A program made the translations under genes and the position numbers. A DNA stretch of 53,892 bases from Mycobacterium sp. ACS4054 (GTDB lineage Bacteria > Actinomycetota > Actinomycetes > Mycobacteriales > Mycobacteriaceae), in the NCBI RefSeq assembly GCF_001667275.1, contig NZ_LZHV01000024.1:1-53892 (forward strand), in the 5' to 3' direction. The notes beneath the pieces are model-generated. The model did not search any database. It was not told the DNA's origin and saw only the letters and a program-made list of their open reading frames with translations. Below are positions 16,079-24,772 of this stretch, one piece after another. Position 1 is the stretch's first letter. Each line of letters begins with the position of its first letter.

Positions 16079-16909
16079 ATGGAGCGGCGGGTCCTGGAAG
16101 CCATCATCTACGAGCGCGAACCGCCGATCGCTCGGATCATCCTGAACCGGGTCGACAAGGCCAACACCAAGGATGCGGTGCTGGTCACCGAAGTCGACGA
16201 GTGCCTGCACGAGGCCGACCGGGACAAGGAGATCAAGGTCGTCATCCTCAAGGCCAACGGAAAGGGATTCTGCGGCGGGCACGTGGCGCGCTGGGGACCC
16301 GACGAGAATCCGTATCCGGACTTCGGCGAGACGTTCGAGGATCTGTACAAGGGCACCGCCGACCTGTTCCTGTGGCCGACGCTGTATCTGTGGGAGTTTC
16401 CGAAGCCGACCATTTCCGCGATCCACGGCTACTGCATGGGCGGCGGGATCTATCTCGGCCTGCTTACCGACTTCTGCGTCGCGTCCGAGGACGCGTATTT
16501 CCAGATGCCGCTTGCCCAAAGCCTCGGCGAGCCGGGCGGGCACACGATGATCGAGCCGTGGTTGCTGATGAACTGGCATCGCACCATGGACTGGCTGCTG
16601 CTGGCCCCCACGCTCTCCGCGCAGGAGGCGCTCGACTGGGGCCTGCTCAACAAGGTGGTGCCCCGCGACGACCTCGACGACGTCGTCGAGGAGATGGCGC
16701 GCAAGATCTCTCAAATCCCGTTGACCACGCTGATGGCGGTGAAGAACAACGTCAAGCGCGCCTGGGAACTGATGGGCATGCGGGTGCACCTGCAGGTCAG
16801 CCATATCCTGACGAACATGGTCGGCGCCGCCTCGGACGTCCAGGCGCGGCGGGCCGAGCTGAAGCAATCGGGCATGAAGCCGCGCGATTTCGTCGGCCGT
16901 GACGAATAG
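16079..16909 (+). CDS. Enoyl-CoA hydratase/isomerase family protein
   Basis: The 276-residue protein is a crotonase: LKANGKGFCGGH and HGYCMGGGIYLGL form the CoA-binding oxyanion hole. It is clearly a paralogue of the protein at 21635-22507: both share KANGKGFC-GH, LWEF-KPTI, ASEDAYF, MNWRR/MNWHR and KRAWELMGMRVH. The active-site loop reads LAQSLGEPGGHTMIEPW. The ATG at 16079 is the start; the upstream 20 residues of the open frame do not look coding. It is divergent from the nitrile hydratase operon and convergent with the catabolic operon. It probably belongs to the same catabolic pathway, although the nitrile hydratase operon is also a candidate partner. Confidence 0.85.
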   Translation: MERRVLEAIIYEREPPIARIILNRVDKANTKDAVLVTEVDECLHEADRDKEIKVVILKANGKGFCGGHVARWGPDENPYPDFGETFEDLYKGTADLFLWPTLYLWEFPKPTISAIHGYCMGGGIYLGLLTDFCVASEDAYFQMPLAQSLGEPGGHTMIEPWLLMNWHRTMDWLLLAPTLSAQEALDWGLLNKVVPRDDLDDVVEEMARKISQIPLTTLMAVKNNVKRAWELMGMRVHLQVSHILTNMVGAASDVQARRAELKQSGMKPRDFVGRDE

Positions 16910-16921
16910 GCTTGCGCGACT

Positions 16922-16967
16922 GTGCGGCTGGCCGCACGGTCGGGGCCGAACGTGCGGCAGGCCGCAC
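16922..16967. repeat. Two near-identical palindromes spaced 30 bp
   Basis: GTGCGGC-TG-GCCGCAC at 16922-16937 and GTGCGGC-AG-GCCGCAC at 16952-16967 are perfect 7-bp dyads differing only in the centre, and start exactly 30 bp apart. They sit in the 78-bp gap between convergent genes. They may serve as bidirectional terminator stems or be copies of a dispersed mycobacterial repeat. Confidence 0.55.
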
Positions 16968-16987
16968 ACTCGGCGGGGAGGCAGCGT

Positions 16988-18685
16988 TTAGCGGTTTCGC
17001 TCGCCGGCGACCCGCCGGCCGGCGGCGTGGCGGGCGGCCACATAGCCGAACACCATCGTGTAGGCGATGCTGCCGCCGGCGCCCAGATAATTGCGGCCCA
17101 TCACCGTCGCCGTGATGTTGCCCGTCGCATACAGCCCGTCGATCACGCAGTCGTCCTCATCGAGCACCTGGGCGTGCTCGTTGGTGATCACCCCGCCGCA
17201 CGTCCCGACGTCGGCGGGAACGACCTTGGTGGCGTAATACGGCGCCCGCGCGAGGGGGCCAAGGGCGGCGTTCGGGCGATACCCCGGATCGCCCAGGCAG
17301 TCGTTGTACGCCGACTGGCCGCGCCCGAAGTCCGGGTCGAGGCCCTTGACCGCAAAACCGTTGAAGCGCTTGATCGTCTGCTCCAGCGCGTCGGCCGGCA
17401 CGCCCATTTGTCGCGCGAGGTCGCTGACGGTCTGGCCCCGGACGACCGCGCCCCGCGTGATGAGTTCCTCGGGCAGGCTGCGCTTCTTGAACGGGTTGGC
17501 GCCCGACACGTACCGGCCGATGTAGCCCTCGTCGAAGACCATCCAGCACGGCACCGCCTTGTGCGCGTACATCGCCTTGCCGACCTCGACGTAGGAGTTG
17601 GACTCGTTGCAGAATCGCCGGCCGGTTCCGTCGACGTAGATCGCGCCGGGCCGCTGCCGGCCGCTGCCCAGCGCCCGGGCGGCGTCTCCGCCGTCGGCGA
17701 TGAAAACCGATGGCAGCCACCAGGCCTCGTCCATCAGGTCGGTCTTCGCGCCTAACCGGATGGCGGTCTGCAGCACCTCACCGGTGTCGCCGGCGTTCGC
17801 GATCGACCACAGGCCCTCGTTGGGTTGCTCGCCGCTGTAGCGGCGGCGCATGTCGGCGTTGCGGCTGAAGCCGCCCGCCGCGAGCACGACGCCCTTGCGG
17901 GCCTCGACGTTCAGCGCGGTGCCGTTGCGCGCGACGCGCGCCCCGACGACACGCCCGTCCTCGATGATCAGGTCCTCGATGGCGGCGCCGGTCCAGATCG
18001 GTGGCTCGCCGCGCAAATCGATCAGCGCCTTGAGCATCTGGCCGATGAGCGACGCGCCGTTGGTGAGCATCTCCCGGCGGCGCAGCCGCGCCGCCCTGGT
18101 GCGCGCGAACACCCGCATGGCCACCGCGAAGGCTCGCGGCGACCGGTTGAAGTACTGCACCGAACGCAGCTCGTTGGTCTTGAGGACGAACCCGCCGTAG
18201 CTCTTGGCCATCGAGGGCTGGACCCGGTCGTGCCAGCTGCCCAGCGCGGCCGCGTCGTAGGGGACGCATTCGATGGCGCGGCCGGCGTCGTTGCCGCCCT
18301 TGTGGTTTGGGTAGTAGTCGCTCCAGCCCGGGCACCGCACGAACCGGACGCCCTTGCGGGTCAGGAAGTTGATCATCTCGTAGCCGGCGGTCAGGAACAT
18401 TTCGCGGCGGGCCGGGGACGACGCGGGGCCGATGTCGCCGACGACGTCGTCGAAGTACGCCAGGCCGTCCTCGTGCGAGTCCGGAATGCCGTCGGCCCGC
18501 ATCAGCGGGTTGTTCGGCAGCCACACCATGCCGCCGGAGAGTCCGGTGGAACCGCCCACCAGGGGCTGCTTCTCGATCACCAGCGGCTCGATTCCGGAGT
18601 CGAGCGCCGCCAGCGCCGCGACCATGCCGCCCCCGCCGCTGCCCGCGATGAGCAGATCCACGGAGCGGTCCCACCGGGTGGTCAT
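16988..18685 (-). CDS. FAD-dependent dehydrogenase, KstD-like
   Basis: The 565-residue flavoprotein opens with the dinucleotide motif LLIAGSGGGGMVAALAA followed by the FAD-binding stretch EKQPLVGGSTGLSGGMVW. The C-terminal segment GNITATVMGRNYLGAGGSIAYTMVFGYVAARHA matches the end of 3-ketosteroid delta-1-dehydrogenases, including the Tyr-x-Gly-Ala-Gly element. It should introduce or reduce a double bond next to a ketone on a cyclic substrate. It is the last gene of the operon and overlaps the Rieske oxygenase gene by 4 bp. Related fumarate-reductase-like enzymes are the alternative; steroid specificity is not shown. Confidence 0.85.
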   Translation of the reverse strand: MTTRWDRSVDLLIAGSGGGGMVAALAALDSGIEPLVIEKQPLVGGSTGLSGGMVWLPNNPLMRADGIPDSHEDGLAYFDDVVGDIGPASSPARREMFLTAGYEMINFLTRKGVRFVRCPGWSDYYPNHKGGNDAGRAIECVPYDAAALGSWHDRVQPSMAKSYGGFVLKTNELRSVQYFNRSPRAFAVAMRVFARTRAARLRRREMLTNGASLIGQMLKALIDLRGEPPIWTGAAIEDLIIEDGRVVGARVARNGTALNVEARKGVVLAAGGFSRNADMRRRYSGEQPNEGLWSIANAGDTGEVLQTAIRLGAKTDLMDEAWWLPSVFIADGGDAARALGSGRQRPGAIYVDGTGRRFCNESNSYVEVGKAMYAHKAVPCWMVFDEGYIGRYVSGANPFKKRSLPEELITRGAVVRGQTVSDLARQMGVPADALEQTIKRFNGFAVKGLDPDFGRGQSAYNDCLGDPGYRPNAALGPLARAPYYATKVVPADVGTCGGVITNEHAQVLDEDDCVIDGLYATGNITATVMGRNYLGAGGSIAYTMVFGYVAARHAAGRRVAGERNR

Positions 18686-20082
18686 CGTGCCTCCGACGTC
18701 GCGCGCAGGCCGAGATCGGCGATCGGCACGTCGATGGTGGTGTTGGTCTTCTGGATGGCGGGCACCAGCGCCTCATACGGCAGGCCGGCGAGGAACCCGT
18801 CGATGACGCGTTCGAAGTTGGAGATCAGGCCTTCGATTCGGCTGGACAGGCGCATGTATTCAAACCCCTTGGAGTGCAATCCCTTTTGCTGTCTGGGCAG
18901 ATTGGAGAAATCCTGCGCGGGGATCGGCGGCCAGCGCGGGTCGTCCGGCGCCATGGGTTCCGGCGGTGTCGGCCGGCCGGTGATCTCCTCCGGCGGGATG
19001 CGGGTCAGCGACCAGATCTCGAACAGCGTCTCCTCGGGGCCGAGCGGCCGGATCCGATACGAGGAGGCGCTGCTGTACTGCGGGAGCAGAAAGTAGTGCG
19101 GGAAGGCGAAATTGATGGCCTCGGTGATGCCGCGCCGCTCCAGCTCGTTGAGGTCGGGGATGTCGCAGCCCCGGGCCCGGTGCCAGTGGACGATCGCGTC
19201 GTTGAGGGTGCTGCGCCAGAGGGCCATCGCCGCGGCCGGGTCGGCCGGCAGCTCCATGTCCTGCAGGCCCTCGGCGATGCGGACGTCGTTCTCGTGGGTC
19301 ATGCCCGCCATGCCTTCGCCCAGGGTGCGCATGAAGTACAGGTTGGTCCGCGCGAGACTTGGTGGCTTGGCGGCGTCGGGCTGCTTGGGCATGCTGGACG
19401 GCAACAACTGGGGGTGGGTCTGGGGGACGTGGTAGCCCTCCATGAATGCGGCCGTCGCCAGCTTCCAGTTCACCGGGAGCCGGCACGACTGCCACCACTC
19501 GACGCGCAGTGACTCGACCCTCCAGGCGTCGTAGATCGATGCGAACGGCTCGAAGCAGTCGCGCAGCGGCGGGGCATCGTCGTCGAGGTTGATCCACGCG
19601 CATCCGCCCCAGAGCTCGCATCGAACCGAAACCAGTCGAAGATCCTCCGGGTCCAGGTTGTGCTCGTCGAACTCCTCGGGCCGTAGCACAAAGGTGTTGC
19701 GTCCGTCGATACCCCAACACCACCCGTGGAACGGGCACACGAACGTGCGCCGATTACCGTTGCCCTCCACCAGCTTTACGCCGCGATGGCGGCAGGCGTT
19801 GTGATAGGCGCGGACATTTTCGGCGTCGAGGCGCACCACGATCACGGACTCATCGAGGATCTCGTATTCGACATAATCGCCGGGCTTGGGGATCTCCTCG
19901 AGGCGGCATGCCATCTGCCAAACCCGAGGCCAAAGCAGTTCGTTCTCCAGCGCGAAGAATTCCGGGTCGTAGTACCGCTGTTTGGGAATGCGGTCGGCGG
20001 CTTGTACGGCCAGCGGGACCGGCAGTGGGGTCCAGTTCGCGTTGACTTTCTGGGTGGTCACCATGTCCATTCCCTCGCTCAT
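18682..20082 (-). CDS. Rieske non-heme iron oxygenase, alpha subunit
   Basis: The 466-residue protein has a Rieske [2Fe-2S] domain with C97-x-H99 (ACRHRG) and C116-x2-H119 (CPFHGW), and a catalytic START-like domain with the mononuclear iron pair in EGYHVPQTHP. The length fits the alpha subunit of aromatic-ring dioxygenases and related oxygenases. The residue three before the first His is Glu rather than the classical bridging Asp, a variant seen in some Rieske subfamilies. No reductase, ferredoxin or beta subunit is encoded in the operon, so electrons must come from elsewhere. It overlaps the genes on both sides by 4 bp (ATGA), which implies tight coupling. Confidence 0.9.
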   Translation of the reverse strand: MSEGMDMVTTQKVNANWTPLPVPLAVQAADRIPKQRYYDPEFFALENELLWPRVWQMACRLEEIPKPGDYVEYEILDESVIVVRLDAENVRAYHNACRHRGVKLVEGNGNRRTFVCPFHGWCWGIDGRNTFVLRPEEFDEHNLDPEDLRLVSVRCELWGGCAWINLDDDAPPLRDCFEPFASIYDAWRVESLRVEWWQSCRLPVNWKLATAAFMEGYHVPQTHPQLLPSSMPKQPDAAKPPSLARTNLYFMRTLGEGMAGMTHENDVRIAEGLQDMELPADPAAAMALWRSTLNDAIVHWHRARGCDIPDLNELERRGITEAINFAFPHYFLLPQYSSASSYRIRPLGPEETLFEIWSLTRIPPEEITGRPTPPEPMAPDDPRWPPIPAQDFSNLPRQQKGLHSKGFEYMRLSSRIEGLISNFERVIDGFLAGLPYEALVPAIQKTNTTIDVPIADLGLRATSEAR

Positions 20083-21614
20083 AGGATTCGGGATGCCCGC
20101 CCCTGCCAGTAACGCTCACGAATGCGCCTCTTGTACAGCTTTCCGTTCGGGTCCCGGGGTAATTCGCCGACGAATTCGACGGTGCGCGGGCACTTGTAGC
20201 CGGCCGCGTGTGCCCGGCAGTACTCGATGAGCTCGGCCTCGAGGTCCGGTCCCGGCGAGACGCCGTCGACCGGCTGCACGACGGCCTTGACCTCCTCGCC
20301 GAACTCGTCGTTGGGCACCCCGAAGACGGCCGCGTCGACGAGCTTGGGATGCATGATCAGCAGGTTCTCGATTTCCTGCGGGTAGATGTTCACCCCGCCG
20401 GAAACGATCATGAACGTGGACCGGTCGGTGAGGTAGAGGTATCCGTCGTCGTCGACGTATCCCATGTCGCCCAGGGTGCGCCAGCCGCGGTCGTTGGACA
20501 CCGACGCGGTCTTGGCGGGGTCCTTGAAGTACTCGAACGCGGGCCCGCCCTCGAAGAACAACTCGCCGGCCTGGCCGGCGGGTAGCTCCTGGCCGTCGTC
20601 GGAGATGACGTGCACCGGTGACATCGGTCTTCCCACCGAACCCGGGTGGGCGAGCCATTCTTCCGGGCCGATGGTCGTTCCCGCGAATCCCTCGGTGCCG
20701 CCGTAGTATTCGTGGATGATCGGCCCGAACCACTTCATCATGTGATGTTTGACGTCGACCGGGCAGGGCGCGGCCGCGTGGATCACGCATTGCAGGCTCG
20801 AGACGTCATACCGCTCCCGAATGGCCTTGGGCAGCTTGAGCATTCGCACGAACATGGTCGGCACGAACTGGGCGTGGGTGACGCGGTGGGTCTCGATCAG
20901 CCGCAGGACGGTCTCGGCGTCGAACTTGCGCATCAGGATCGCCGCCGCCCCGACACGGTTGACTGCCATCGTGTAGTTCACTCCCGCGGCGTGATAGAGC
21001 GGGGCGGGGGACAGGTACACGCTCTGACGGGTCATCCCGTACTTGTGGGTGAGCGCCAGCTCCAGCACGGCCTGCGCCCACGAGCCGTTGCCGTCGACGG
21101 GCAGCGGCCGGCGGACGGCCTTGGGCCGCCCGGTGGTTCCCGACGAGTACAGCATCTCCGACCCGTCCGACACCGGGGGCGGGTCGCCCGCCGCCGCCAG
21201 CGCGTCCTCGTAGTCACGCCAGCCGGCCAGGTGGCCGCCGACCGCGAGGTGGACGGTGACGGCCGGGTTAGCCGCGCGCACGTGCGCGGCGAGCTCGGGC
21301 ATGCCGGCGTCCACGAACACCGCCCGCGCGTCGGAGTCGTCGACGACGTAGGCGACCTCGTCGGGGGTGAAGTGGGTGTTGACCGCGGTGTAGTAGAGGC
21401 CCGAAAGCTGGCAGCCCCAGGTGATTTCGAGGAACTCGGGCCGGTTCGACAGCGCCAGGGCCACGCCGTCGCCCGGGCGCAGCCCGGCGTCGTGCAGGGC
21501 GGCGGCGACGCGTTGGCTGCGGGCGTACAGCGTGGAGTGCGAGATCGTGTCGCCGCCCGCGACGATGAGGGCCGGCGCCTGCCCGGCCCTCGTGGCGTGG
21601 TCGGCGATGTTCAC
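20079..21614 (-). CDS. Acyl-CoA synthetase (AMP-binding, FadD-like)
   Basis: The 511-residue ligase has the adenylation P-loop YSSGTTGRPKAV, the YYGGTEG motif, the hinge region YLTDRSTFMIVSGGVNIYPQEIENLL and the C-terminal catalytic lysine in PNGKLYKRRIRERY. It would activate a carboxylic acid to the acyl-CoA through an acyl-adenylate. It starts at a GTG at 21614, 20 bp after the crotonase gene, and its stop overlaps the Rieske gene. The C terminus is complete. The acid substrate is unknown; the context suggests an intermediate of cyclic-compound breakdown. Confidence 0.9.
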   Translation of the reverse strand: MNIADHATRAGQAPALIVAGGDTISHSTLYARSQRVAAALHDAGLRPGDGVALALSNRPEFLEITWGCQLSGLYYTAVNTHFTPDEVAYVVDDSDARAVFVDAGMPELAAHVRAANPAVTVHLAVGGHLAGWRDYEDALAAAGDPPPVSDGSEMLYSSGTTGRPKAVRRPLPVDGNGSWAQAVLELALTHKYGMTRQSVYLSPAPLYHAAGVNYTMAVNRVGAAAILMRKFDAETVLRLIETHRVTHAQFVPTMFVRMLKLPKAIRERYDVSSLQCVIHAAAPCPVDVKHHMMKWFGPIIHEYYGGTEGFAGTTIGPEEWLAHPGSVGRPMSPVHVISDDGQELPAGQAGELFFEGGPAFEYFKDPAKTASVSNDRGWRTLGDMGYVDDDGYLYLTDRSTFMIVSGGVNIYPQEIENLLIMHPKLVDAAVFGVPNDEFGEEVKAVVQPVDGVSPGPDLEAELIEYCRAHAAGYKCPRTVEFVGELPRDPNGKLYKRRIRERYWQGRASRIL

Positions 21615-21634
21615 CGGCGAGCCCCCGCGGAAAC

Positions 21635-22507
21635 TTAAGTGGCCGTTGCGCCGTCGGTCGACGCGGCCGCCGCGGCCTGGCGCCGGGCCTGCTCGGACGG
21701 CAGCACCTTGTCCCGGAAGACCGTCTGGATCAGCTCCTGGACGTCCTTACTGATGGAGGCCAGGGCGACGAGGTCGTTGGAACTCTGCCAGTGCACCCGC
21801 ATGCCCATCAGCTCCCAGGCGCGCTTCAGGTTGGCCTTGGTGGCCAGCAGCGTGGTCATCGGCGCCTGGGCGATGTGGCGGGCGATGGCCTCCACCCGGT
21901 CGTCGAGCTGGTCGCGCGGCACCACCTCGTTGACCAGCCCGACCTCCAGCGCCTTCTTGGCGTCGATGACCTCGGCGAGGTACAGGTAGTAGGCCGCGCG
22001 CCGCCAGTTCATGAAGACCCAGGGCTCGATCGAGCACTCGCCGGACGGCATCCCGAAGCCCTGCAGCGGCGGGTAGGAGAAGTAGGCGTCCTCGGAGGCG
22101 ATGACGATGTCGGTGGTCAGGCCGTAGTGGGTGCCGCCGCCAACGCAGTAGCCGTGCACTTGGGCGATGGTCGGTTTGGAGAACTCCCACAGGTTGAGCA
22201 CGGGCTTGACGAACAGGTCGGTCTGCGGCTTCCACGGTGTGCCCATGACTTTGGCGCCCTCGACGAACGCCGGGTAGTCGACCGCGTTGTTACCGATGGC
22301 GTGTCCCGAGCAGAAGCCCTTGCCGTTGGCCTTCAGGACGAGCACCTTTATGTCATAGTCGCGGTCGGCGTCCAGCAGCGCGGCATCGACCTCTTCGGCC
22401 AGCTTCTGGTCCTGGGCGTTCGCCTTTTCCGGCCAGTTCAGCGTGACCCGGGCGATGGGCCCCTCTTTTTCGTAGATGATTCTCTCGCGAGTCTCGTTGA
22501 GATCCAT
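21635..22507 (-). CDS. Enoyl-CoA hydratase/isomerase family protein
   Basis: The 290-residue crotonase has the oxyanion-hole motifs LKANGKGFCSGH and HGYCVGGGTHYGL, and the loop QGFGMPSGECSIEPW in place of the usual pair of catalytic glutamates. The Ala/Ser/Thr-rich C-terminal tail (RRQAAAAASTDGATAT) is disordered. It is the paralogue of the protein at 16079-16909, with several identical blocks. It lies between the lipoyl-domain gene (20 bp upstream) and the acyl-CoA synthetase. It may hydrate an alpha,beta-unsaturated CoA ester or hydrolyse a cyclic beta-diketone CoA; the two reactions cannot be distinguished here. Confidence 0.87.
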   Translation of the reverse strand: MDLNETRERIIYEKEGPIARVTLNWPEKANAQDQKLAEEVDAALLDADRDYDIKVLVLKANGKGFCSGHAIGNNAVDYPAFVEGAKVMGTPWKPQTDLFVKPVLNLWEFSKPTIAQVHGYCVGGGTHYGLTTDIVIASEDAYFSYPPLQGFGMPSGECSIEPWVFMNWRRAAYYLYLAEVIDAKKALEVGLVNEVVPRDQLDDRVEAIARHIAQAPMTTLLATKANLKRAWELMGMRVHWQSSNDLVALASISKDVQELIQTVFRDKVLPSEQARRQAAAAASTDGATAT

Positions 22508-22527
22508 ACGTGCTCACCTTTCCTGGT

Positions 22528-22764
22528 TCACGAAGTGATGACGCCGATTTCGGCGCCGATGTCATAGGTGGTTCCGACCTGCCCCGTCCACCGCACGGTG
22601 CCCGACGCTCCGGCTTCGATTTCCTGCTCTACCTTCTCGGTCGCGATCACGTAGATCGGCGTGCCCGCTTCCACGTGCTCCCCGGCGTCGACGAGCAGGC
22701 TGGTCAGCTCGGCCTCCGACACGGCCACCGAGACCCGCGGGATGCGAATGACGAAGTCAGCCAT
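22528..22764 (-). CDS. Free-standing lipoyl (biotinyl-like) domain protein
   Basis: From the ATG at 22764 the product is only 78 residues and is nothing but one lipoyl/biotinyl domain. It has the flattened beta-barrel pattern (IRIPRVSVAVSEAELTSLLVDAGEHVEAGTPIYVIATEKVEQEIEAGASGTV) with the modifiable Lys44 at the hairpin tip. In 2-oxo acid and acetoin dehydrogenases this domain is normally fused to the E2 acyltransferase. Here it directly follows E1 alpha and E1 beta, with 8-bp overlap, and no E2 core or E3 is encoded. A domain dedicated to this E1 that passes the acyl group to another acceptor is an inference. Confidence 0.85.
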   Translation of the reverse strand: MADFVIRIPRVSVAVSEAELTSLLVDAGEHVEAGTPIYVIATEKVEQEIEAGASGTVRWTGQVGTTYDIGAEIGVITS

Positions 22765-23767
22765 GCACTCTCGCTCCCGCACCGGTCTTATCGAGGGTCC
22801 GCTGCGCGGCGGCGACGATCCGCTCCGGCGAGGGGTACACCTGTGCCTCGAGCGCGGCCGCGGCCGGGTTCGGCACGAATCGGGCGGCGACTCGTTCGAC
22901 CGGCGCGGCCAGCTCGGCGAACAGCTCCGAGTGCAGGATCGCGGCTATCTCCGCTCCGGGACCGGCGAATTGGACCGCGTCATGGATGACGACGGCCCGG
23001 CGGGTGCGGCGGGCGGAGTCGACGATGGTTTCGACGTCGAGCGGCACCAGGGTGCGCAGGTCGACGACCTCGGCGCTCACGCCCTGTTCCTGCAGTGTGG
23101 CCGCGGCGGCGAGCGCGTCGTGCACGCAGCGTCCGTAACCGATCAGGCTCACGTCGGTGCCGGGCCGCTTGATGTCGGCTTGGCCCAACGGGATTGAGAA
23201 CCCGGGGTCGACGGGGACGGGACCCTTCTTGCCCTGCAGCCGGATCGTTTCGACGAACAGGCAGGGATCCTCGTCGAAGACCGCGGTCGTCAGCAGGCCC
23301 TTCGCGTCGCGCGGGGTGGAGGGCACGATCACCTTCATGCCCGGGATGTGCATGAACCACGCCTCCAGGTTCTGCGAATGCGTGGCGCCGGTGGCCAGCC
23401 CGGAGTAGACCTGGGTGCGGATGGTGATCGGCGCCGACGTGCGTCCGGCGGTCATGAATCTCAGCTTGGCCGCGTTGTTGATCAGCTGGTCGGCGGCGAT
23501 GCCGATGAAATCCATGATCATGATCTCGGCCACCGGCAGCAGGCCGTCGATGGCGGCTCCGATGGCCGCGCCGACGATCGCCGCTTCGGAAATCGGTGTG
23601 TCCAAGACGCGTTCGTGGCCGTACTTCGTCGACAGACCCGCGGTCGGCCCGGACGCTCCTGGATCGGCGATGTCCTCGCCGAGCAAGAACACCCGGTCGT
23701 CGGCCGCGAGCGCCTGGTCCAGTGCGAGGTTGAGCGCCTCGCGCATCGTCATCTCTTGTTCTTGCAT
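22757..23767 (-). CDS. Thiamine-diphosphate dehydrogenase E1, beta subunit (AcoB-like)
   Basis: The 336-residue protein is a full-length E1 beta chain: REALNLALDQALAADDRVFLLGEDIADPGASGPTAGLSTKYG, then the RVLDTPISEAAIVGAAIGAAIDGLLPVAEI block typical of PdhB/AcoB and the C-terminal domain with GYGRCVHDALAAA. Start choice is uncertain: ATG 23767 is used here; a GTG at 23788 overlapping the E1 alpha stop (GTGA) would add seven residues. Together with E1 alpha it would decarboxylate a 2-oxo acid, or cleave a vicinal diketone or acetoin-like substrate, and acylate the lipoyl domain encoded next. Confidence 0.9.
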   Translation of the reverse strand: MQEQEMTMREALNLALDQALAADDRVFLLGEDIADPGASGPTAGLSTKYGHERVLDTPISEAAIVGAAIGAAIDGLLPVAEIMIMDFIGIAADQLINNAAKLRFMTAGRTSAPITIRTQVYSGLATGATHSQNLEAWFMHIPGMKVIVPSTPRDAKGLLTTAVFDEDPCLFVETIRLQGKKGPVPVDPGFSIPLGQADIKRPGTDVSLIGYGRCVHDALAAAATLQEQGVSAEVVDLRTLVPLDVETIVDSARRTRRAVVIHDAVQFAGPGAEIAAILHSELFAELAAPVERVAARFVPNPAAAALEAQVYPSPERIVAAAQRTLDKTGAGARVHG

Positions 23768-23784
23768 GTCGTCGTCTTGCCTGC

Positions 23785-24768
23785 TCACACGGGGAACTTG
23801 ATCGGGGTCGCGTACACGTCGAGGTCCAGCTCGTTGATCGACGGCGATTCCGCGGCCAGCACGGTCCGCAGCGCCGTTTCCACCGTCGCCAGTGCCTCGT
23901 TGTCGATGCGGTCGAGGTCGTCGCGCTCGCAGATGCCGGTTTCGGCGAGGTGGTCGCGGAATCGGGGGACCGGGTCGGCCGCCATGGCGGCGGCCAGCTG
24001 ATCCTTGGGGATGTAGGGCATCCGGTCGCCGAAGTAGTGGCCGCGGAACCGGAACGTCACGCATTCGATGAAGGTGGGGCCTTCGCCGGCGCGGGCGCGT
24101 CGCAGCGCGTCCTCGACCGCCGATTTGACGGCCAGCGGGTCGTTTCCGTCGACGCGCACCCCCGGCATGCCGTAGCCCGCCGCCCGATCCGCGACGTGTT
24201 CGAGCTTCATCGTGTCGGCCGTGGGGGTCATTTCGGCGTACAGGTTGTTCTGGCAGACGAAGACGATCGGCAGGTCCCACAACGCGGCCATGTTCGCCGC
24301 CTCGTGGAAGGAGCCGGTGTTGGTGGCGCCGTCGCCGAAGCTGACCACCGTGACGCGATCGGAGCCCTTGCGTTTGGCCGCCATCGCCAGCCCCACCGCC
24401 ACCGGCGGTCCGGCCCCGACGATGCCGGTCGAAAGCATCACGCCCCGAGCGGGATTGGCGATGTGCATGGTGCCGCCCTTGCCGCGGCCGGCGCCGACGG
24501 TGCGGCCCATCATCTCGCCGTAGATCTCCTCGAGCGGGACGCCCTTGCCGATGAGGTCGTGCAGGCCGCGGTAGGTGGTCACCAACTGGTCGTCCGGGCG
24601 CAGCGCGACGCCCATCGCGGCGGCGATGGCCTCCTGGCCGCGCGAGGGCCAGTACACGCACATGAACTCGCCGGTGCCAATGCCTTTGGACAGCCGGTCG
24701 TCGGCCGCCTTCATCAGCGCCATCAGTTCGTACAACCGGCGCTCGACGCCCGTCGCCCCCTCGCTCAT
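23785..24768 (-). CDS. Thiamine-diphosphate dehydrogenase E1, alpha subunit (AcoA-like)
   Basis: The 327-residue protein has the ThDP-binding motif GDGATNTGSFHEAANMAALWDLPIVFVCQNN and the phosphorylation-loop-like region GAGRGKGGTMH. Its length and pattern are those of AcoA and short PdhA-type chains. The ATG at 24768 is taken as the start; a GTG at 24780 overlapping the SDR stop is an alternative that adds four residues. Close overlap with the SDR upstream and E1 beta downstream fixes it in the operon. The 2-oxo acid or diketone substrate is not known. Confidence 0.9.
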   Translation of the reverse strand: MSEGATGVERRLYELMALMKAADDRLSKGIGTGEFMCVYWPSRGQEAIAAAMGVALRPDDQLVTTYRGLHDLIGKGVPLEEIYGEMMGRTVGAGRGKGGTMHIANPARGVMLSTGIVGAGPPVAVGLAMAAKRKGSDRVTVVSFGDGATNTGSFHEAANMAALWDLPIVFVCQNNLYAEMTPTADTMKLEHVADRAAGYGMPGVRVDGNDPLAVKSAVEDALRRARAGEGPTFIECVTFRFRGHYFGDRMPYIPKDQLAAAMAADPVPRFRDHLAETGICERDDLDRIDNEALATVETALRTVLAAESPSINELDLDVYATPIKFPV

Positions 24769-24772
24769 GCGA

